Under the pieces are notes generated by a model. The model saw only the letters and a list, made by a program, of their open reading frames with translations. It was not told where the DNA came from and did no database searches. This document shows positions 42,864 to 46,716 of a DNA stretch of 46,716 bases, piece by piece. This stretch comes from Candidatus Vecturithrix granuli (GTDB taxonomy: Bacteria > Moduliflexota > Moduliflexia > Moduliflexales > Moduliflexaceae): contig DF820471.1 of the NCBI GenBank assembly GCA_000739535.1, positions 200,967 through 247,682 on the forward strand. The letters are read 5' to 3'. How positions within the stretch are numbered: the first letter of the stretch is position 1; the number at the start of each line of letters is the position of its first letter. The position numbers and the translations under genes are program-made.

Positions 42864-44501
42864 TTATTTCGCAGGAACGACATTGGTTTTCCCATAGTCC
42901 ACGGTTTCTAACCATTCTGTCGGATAGCCGACTTGCTTTCCATTCACATACCCATCATTGTATTTGTAAATCAATTCATCCGCCAACGCTCTCCAACGCG
43001 CCAGAGTCAACATGGCCATATTTTTGGTATAATTGGTCAGAAAAACTTTGGCTTTCTGTGGGTCTTCCTCATACAATTTGAGCGCGCCAGCCTCAATGCC
43101 CGGCTGCATGGCAAAGAATTGGCCTTCGAGTTCTTGCTGTACAGTCTTGATATCCTGAATCATATACGAGAACTTCAGATCGGCAAAGTTGGATACAAAG
43201 TCAAACGCCCACCAGGCCGATTCTTTATCGTAGTAGCTCCGGCTGCCGCTGCTAAAGGGTCTAGGCATTTCCAGCACCCCGCTATACACTGGAATGTAGC
43301 AGGTAGAATGCGGCGCATCTTCCCCAAACCAGAGCACGCCTCCAATCGCCGGGGGCAGCCAATTTCTGGCCTGGGCGACAAAGCTATAGGAACAGCGGAA
43401 GATCGAAATCGCCCGTTCCCAATCCGTATCCTTCGCATATTCGGGCTTGACATCTTTCGGGGTCGGATAGCGGTTCGGACAGGCAAATGGTCCGGCGGCC
43501 AACCCTTTGGTCAGATCAAATTCTGTGCCTTCATAGTAATCGCGATTGATCGTCATCAGATCCTGAACAGATACCTTTTTATCCGGTTTGACTGAGAATG
43601 GATACTGTTCCTTCTCTGGATCAAGATACGGATCCAGATTCAAGGATGGCGCTAATAGACTCAGCACGCGCCATTCACGGCGTCTCTGATAATAGGGCGC
43701 GCCATAGGGATCGGGATTATAGGCTTTCCAGAAAAGGAATTCCCCATCTTTTTCTTTGTTATACCACTCCATTTCCTCAGCAAAAGAAACCACATTCGCA
43801 GAGGCCATATAATAATCAGGGTTATTTAAATCCAGAGTCCCGATTCGGCTGCGGTTGGAAGCCATAGAGACATGATCATCAGGGATTCTCACAGCGGCCC
43901 ACACTGCCCCCGATTTGCCGCTATCCGGCGTCCAGAATGGTCCTGGGCCGATAATATCGAACATCCAGGCTTCATTCCCATCAACAATGGTCAAGGTTTC
44001 GCCGCCGTCGCCATAGCCATATTTTTCAGCCAATTCACCCATAACTTGTATAGCTTCACGGGCGGTTTTGGCGCGTTGCAGGGCAAAGACTTGCAACATT
44101 TCGATCATCATCAGTCCCTGATCGTTAAAACATTCATCGCGGCCGCTAAACGTATCTTCGCCTATAATGACCTGATGTTCATTCATGAAGGGATACCCCA
44201 CATTGAAGTACGTAGAGGTGTGTTTCACCTGGGGAATCTCTCCGGCCTGTTTCATTTCTTTTCCCGGAATACTATCATGACAAAGATCTTTATATACCGG
44301 CGCCATTGCGCCCTCTTCAAAATCCTGCCCCGGGATCACCCGTACACGGGCGTCATAGTTTCCATCACACGTATGGGTCACCATAGTTGATCCATCAACC
44401 GAAGCATCCTTTCCAACTAACATTGTTGTGCATGCTTCAACGGAGAATCCGCTCATAGTCACAATGCACAAGCATATTCCAATGACAGCTATAACTTTCA
44501 T
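42864..44501 (-). CDS. Exported C69-family dipeptidase (first of two)
   Basis: A 545-residue peptidase of family C69 (PepD-like, N-terminal-nucleophile fold). The signal peptide runs to Ala23 and Cys24 follows, in 'VEACTTMLVGKDASVDGS'. The V-E-A signal-peptidase site would expose Cys24 as the catalytic N-terminal residue. Conserved stretches include 'YFNVGYPFMNEHQ', 'ALQRAKTAREAIQVMGELAEKYGY' and 'GGVLWFGEDAPHSTCYIPVY'. Such enzymes hydrolyse dipeptides, here outside the cytoplasm. It is next to a close paralogue and upstream of pgsB. Cleavage of surface or glutamate peptides is possible but unproven. A GGAGG lies nine bases upstream. Confidence 0.93.
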   Translation of the reverse strand: MKVIAVIGICLCIVTMSGFSVEACTTMLVGKDASVDGSTMVTHTCDGNYDARVRVIPGQDFEEGAMAPVYKDLCHDSIPGKEMKQAGEIPQVKHTSTYFNVGYPFMNEHQVIIGEDTFSGRDECFNDQGLMMIEMLQVFALQRAKTAREAIQVMGELAEKYGYGDGGETLTIVDGNEAWMFDIIGPGPFWTPDSGKSGAVWAAVRIPDDHVSMASNRSRIGTLDLNNPDYYMASANVVSFAEEMEWYNKEKDGEFLFWKAYNPDPYGAPYYQRRREWRVLSLLAPSLNLDPYLDPEKEQYPFSVKPDKKVSVQDLMTINRDYYEGTEFDLTKGLAAGPFACPNRYPTPKDVKPEYAKDTDWERAISIFRCSYSFVAQARNWLPPAIGGVLWFGEDAPHSTCYIPVYSGVLEMPRPFSSGSRSYYDKESAWWAFDFVSNFADLKFSYMIQDIKTVQQELEGQFFAMQPGIEAGALKLYEEDPQKAKVFLTNYTKNMAMLTLARWRALADELIYKYNDGYVNGKQVGYPTEWLETVDYGKTNVVPAK

Positions 44502-44539
44502 AAAATTTTTCCTCCGATTACAGGTTAATGTTGAGATTC

Positions 44540-44577
44540 TGAAAAACCAGGTTTCTCGAAGAAACCTGGTTTTTCAG
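44540..44577. terminator. Terminator-like hairpin between the two dipeptidase genes
   Basis: CTGAAAAACCAGGTTTC / GAAACCTGGTTTTTCAG with a five-base loop. It is a 17-bp perfect stem and a member of the recurrent hairpin family. It should partly separate the two paralogues. Confidence 0.75.
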
Positions 44578-44581
44578 AAGT

Positions 44582-46192
44582 TTATGGCGTTAATCCTTTG
44601 TTGTTATTATACTTCTGGATAAGGTCGTCATTTAATTGCCAATAGGCTTCTTCCGCCCTCAGCATACAGGCGTTGGTGTAATCAGTCAAAAATCGCTTGG
44701 CTAATTCCGGATCTTGTTCATACGCTTTAGCGGCTGCGATTTCTATGGCAGATTGCATCATAAAAAAATCCGCCTCAATTGGTTCACGCACAGCGCGAAG
44801 ATCCTTGATTGCATCCTGATAACGGCGATTGACTAAATCATCCGCAAAGGCAAAGGCCCAACGCGCAGAATCGCGGCTGAAATGGTCACGGTCAAAGGTC
44901 TGCCAGGATTTCGGGAACTTCTGAACACTGCAATACACCGGAACATAGAGACTGACATGGGGATTATCATGATAAAACCACAACACGCCTCCAATGGGAT
45001 CTGGCAGCCAACTTCTGGATTGCGACACAAAACCATAAGAGCAATTATATTTTGCCGCAGGCCGGTGATAAGGAATCGTCAGGAGATTGTGCATATCATC
45101 GACAGGAAATGGAGTCGTAAAGGGGCTTTTTTCCATTTTATTGTCTTCTCCCGGTACCAACCAGCCTGGATCTTCCTCCATATCAAACACCGTTCCCGTC
45201 AATGTGGAACGCATGAGCGCCATGACATCCTGAACGCTGAATTTTTTCTCTGGCTTGATCGAGAATGGATACAACTCTGTTGACATATAGGGATCCCATT
45301 CCAATGAAGGGGCGGCGGCGCTGTAAACAAGATAGAGCCGAATACGGCACCACATAGAAGAAAGCGCCCAATCTCCGGTTTTGGGGACATAGGCCTCCTG
45401 CCAGATGAAAGGCTTGCCGCTCTTCGGATCGTACCATCCTTGATCAATCGCGACTTGCATATAGTTTTGGGAGGCCATAAAGTAGTCGGGATTATTCAGA
45501 TCAATTTCACGAATACGGCTGACGTTCGGCATAACAAAGACATGATCATCAGGGATACGCTGGGCTGCCCACACCGCACCTGGTTCTCCGCTTTCCGGAT
45601 TCCATAACACCCCAACGCTGAAAATTTCAAACAGCCAGGCCTCGTTCGGGTCAGCAATGGTCAATGATTCGCCCATGTTCGCACAAGAAGGCAGGAACCC
45701 ATATTTTTCAGCCAGTTCCCCCATCACGTTGATCGCTTCACGGGCGGTTTTGGCGCGTTGCAAGGCGAACACCTCAAGCTGTTCAATTGTCATGATGGCT
45801 TTTTCCCCCCGGAAGGTTGCCAATTCTTCTTTTTGGGCAATCGTACTTTCGCCAATCATGAGTTGGTGTTCATTCATGAAAGGATAGCCGACATTATAGT
45901 ACGAGTAGGTTTGCTTTACTTGCGGAATTTCCCCAATTTTTACCGGGGGGCCAGGCTCTTCGCCAATGATATTCCAATGTACATCTGCGATTGCCCCCTC
46001 TTCAAACGTCTGACCGGGAACCAGAGTAATGCTCGAATCATACCAGCCATCGGCGGTATGAGAGGTCATTACCGAACCATCTACGGATGCGTCTTTTCCG
46101 ACCACCACATCCATGCAGGCATTCACCGGAGCGACTATGATAGCCGCCAGAAGTATGGCGCACCATACAACGATATATTTTTGACTTCTCAT
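44582..46192 (-). CDS. Exported C69-family dipeptidase (second paralogue)
   Basis: A 536-residue paralogue of the neighbouring dipeptidase. The signal peptide ends at Ala25, with Cys26 in 'VNACMDVVVGKDASVDGS', so V-N-A again places the Cys at the mature N-terminus. Shared motifs are 'YYNVGYPFMNEHQ', 'ALQRAKTAREAINVMGELAEKYGF' and 'DPIGGVLWFYHDNPHVSLYVPVY'. It differs in insertions such as the 'FRGEKAIMTIEQ' region. The pair probably arose by tandem duplication and diverged in specificity. AAGGAG lies upstream of the ATG at 46192. Confidence 0.92.
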   Translation of the reverse strand: MRSQKYIVVWCAILLAAIIVAPVNACMDVVVGKDASVDGSVMTSHTADGWYDSSITLVPGQTFEEGAIADVHWNIIGEEPGPPVKIGEIPQVKQTYSYYNVGYPFMNEHQLMIGESTIAQKEELATFRGEKAIMTIEQLEVFALQRAKTAREAINVMGELAEKYGFLPSCANMGESLTIADPNEAWLFEIFSVGVLWNPESGEPGAVWAAQRIPDDHVFVMPNVSRIREIDLNNPDYFMASQNYMQVAIDQGWYDPKSGKPFIWQEAYVPKTGDWALSSMWCRIRLYLVYSAAAPSLEWDPYMSTELYPFSIKPEKKFSVQDVMALMRSTLTGTVFDMEEDPGWLVPGEDNKMEKSPFTTPFPVDDMHNLLTIPYHRPAAKYNCSYGFVSQSRSWLPDPIGGVLWFYHDNPHVSLYVPVYCSVQKFPKSWQTFDRDHFSRDSARWAFAFADDLVNRRYQDAIKDLRAVREPIEADFFMMQSAIEIAAAKAYEQDPELAKRFLTDYTNACMLRAEEAYWQLNDDLIQKYNNNKGLTP

Positions 46193-46297
46193 CGTCTTTT
46201 TCTCCTTATTAGAAAGTTAGACATTATGTGTTTACCTCTGGAGACACTCTATGAAGCAAGACATCCCTCCCTTCCTAACTTTGGATGATTACTGGGC

Positions 46298-46407
46298 AGT
46301 GGTTAAATAGTAAGTGATGCCCGCTCGTTGAGCGAAGTCGAAACGAGCCGCTCACAGTTCCCTTCGACTTCGCTCAGGGAACGCATCACTTACCATTTAA
46401 CCACTAC
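46298..46407. repeat. Family B inverted-repeat element (complete copy)
   Basis: Ends AGTGGTTAAATAGTAAGTGATGC (about 46299-46320) and GCATCACTTACCATTTAACCACT are inverted. The interior is two stems, TCGTTGAGCGAAGTCGAAACGA and TTCCCTTCGACTTCGCTCAGGGAA. It lies upstream of the second dipeptidase gene. Confidence 0.7.
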
Positions 46408-46437
46408 CGCAATATCTTCTTATTCCCTTCCTGGGAG

Positions 46438-46602
46438 CAGGGCTGTTAAGTTCTACCCCCTCCGTCCCCTGCAAGCGCAGGGCTGTCAAGTTCTACCCCC
46501 TCAATCCCCCGCAAGCGGGGGAGGTCGATCCGTTTCCCCCCGCTTGCGCGGGGAACAAAAGGGGGGGTCACAACTTCTCCCCGCGAGAACTTAACAACCC
46601 TG
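46438..46602. repeat. Family A element with duplicated left end, nested in a family C repeat
   Basis: CAGGGCTGTTAAGTTCTACC (46438-46457) and a second CAGGGCTGTCAAGTTCTACC (46478-46497) face one right end, GAACTTAACAACCCTG. The outside sequence (CTTCCTGGGAG, and CTCCTGGGAGGGGTAAGGGTGGG at the right) is family C, so this is another insertion into a repeat. Confidence 0.65.
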
Positions 46603-46637
46603 CCTCCTGGGAGGGGTAAGGGTGGGTAAATGAAAAG

Positions 46638-46716
46638 GTAGTGGTTAATATGGTAAGTGATACCGTTCCCTGAGCGGAGTCGAAGGGAACAAGTCCAGGC
46701 TCGTTTCGACTTCGCT
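46638..46716. repeat. Family B element in inverted orientation, cut by the window end
   Basis: GTAGTGGTTAATATGGTAAGTGAT is followed by GTTCCCTGAGCGGAGTCGAAGGGAAC and CTCGTTTCGACTTCGCT. It is the reverse complement of the copy at 46298 with few differences. The window ends inside it. Confidence 0.65.

Noticed and set aside
1-46716. CRISPR array or tRNA/rRNA gene
   Set aside because: The repeats are few, palindromic and not regularly spaced; no tRNA cloverleaf or rRNA core sequence was seen by eye.

Overview
The window is bacterial chromosomal DNA carrying about 37 recognisable protein genes and an unusually dense set of short inverted-repeat elements in the gaps. I see no rRNA, tRNA, CRISPR array, phage module or full insertion sequence. 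The gene set suggests a Gram-negative, motile, probably anaerobic bacterium: a TolC-type outer-membrane protein, a chemoreceptor, an anaerobic-type Lsr system, a polyprenyl sugar transferase and poly-gamma-glutamate genes. The mixture resembles deep-branching environmental lineages such as candidate phylum KSB3 (Modulibacteria), but that placement is only a guess from gene content.

Layout. 1-3255: a DUF4160/DUF2442 pair, then a carboxymuconolactone-decarboxylase/C_GCAxxG_C_C redox pair read divergently from a LysR regulator. 3374-6507 (minus): a periplasmic binding protein followed by a chemoreceptor, with no permease or ATPase. 6508-7957: 1.4 kb without an intact gene, holding repeats, a decayed helix-hairpin-helix fragment and the lsr promoter. 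7958-17354 (plus): a complete autoinducer-2 uptake and processing cluster in the order regulator, lsrA, lsrC, lsrD, lsrB, lsrK, a cupin and lsrF; the cupin stands where lsrG would be expected. 17779-21693 (minus): a hypothetical gene, hemW, a DHH phosphoesterase and an MFS exporter. 22000-26830 (plus): a parvulin-type isomerase, cysS, rlmB and a TolC-family protein. 26904-29702: two PLP aminotransferases, the second hisC-like. 29798-33783 (minus): a response regulator-histidine kinase, a GT2 glycosyltransferase and dnaA. 33784-34344: an AT-rich gap with three perfect DnaA boxes (candidate oriC) and a run of small palindromes in the leader of the next gene. 34345-39545 (plus): a DUF697-like/SHOCT protein, a TPR-Ser/Thr kinase, a LysM-transglycosylase protein and a polyprenyl-phosphate sugar transferase. 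39608-42456 (minus): pgsB-pgsC-pgsW for poly-gamma-glutamate. 42864-46192 (minus): two paralogous exported C69 dipeptidases. 46193-46716: nested repeats.

How the parts work together. The lsr cluster should import AI-2, phosphorylate it, isomerise it (possibly by the cupin) and cleave it, under a SorC/LsrR-type repressor. The pgs genes, the sugar transferase and the GT2 protein point to capsule or exopolysaccharide production. The two exported dipeptidases may act on cell-surface peptides.

The most unusual property is the intergenic DNA. At least five families of roughly 70-190 bp inverted-repeat elements and a recurring AACCGGGTTT-type hairpin sit in most gaps, even inside operons. Several are nested in one another. 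One family is flanked by direct repeats that contain a Shine-Dalgarno sequence, and it supplies the ribosome binding site of an aminotransferase gene.
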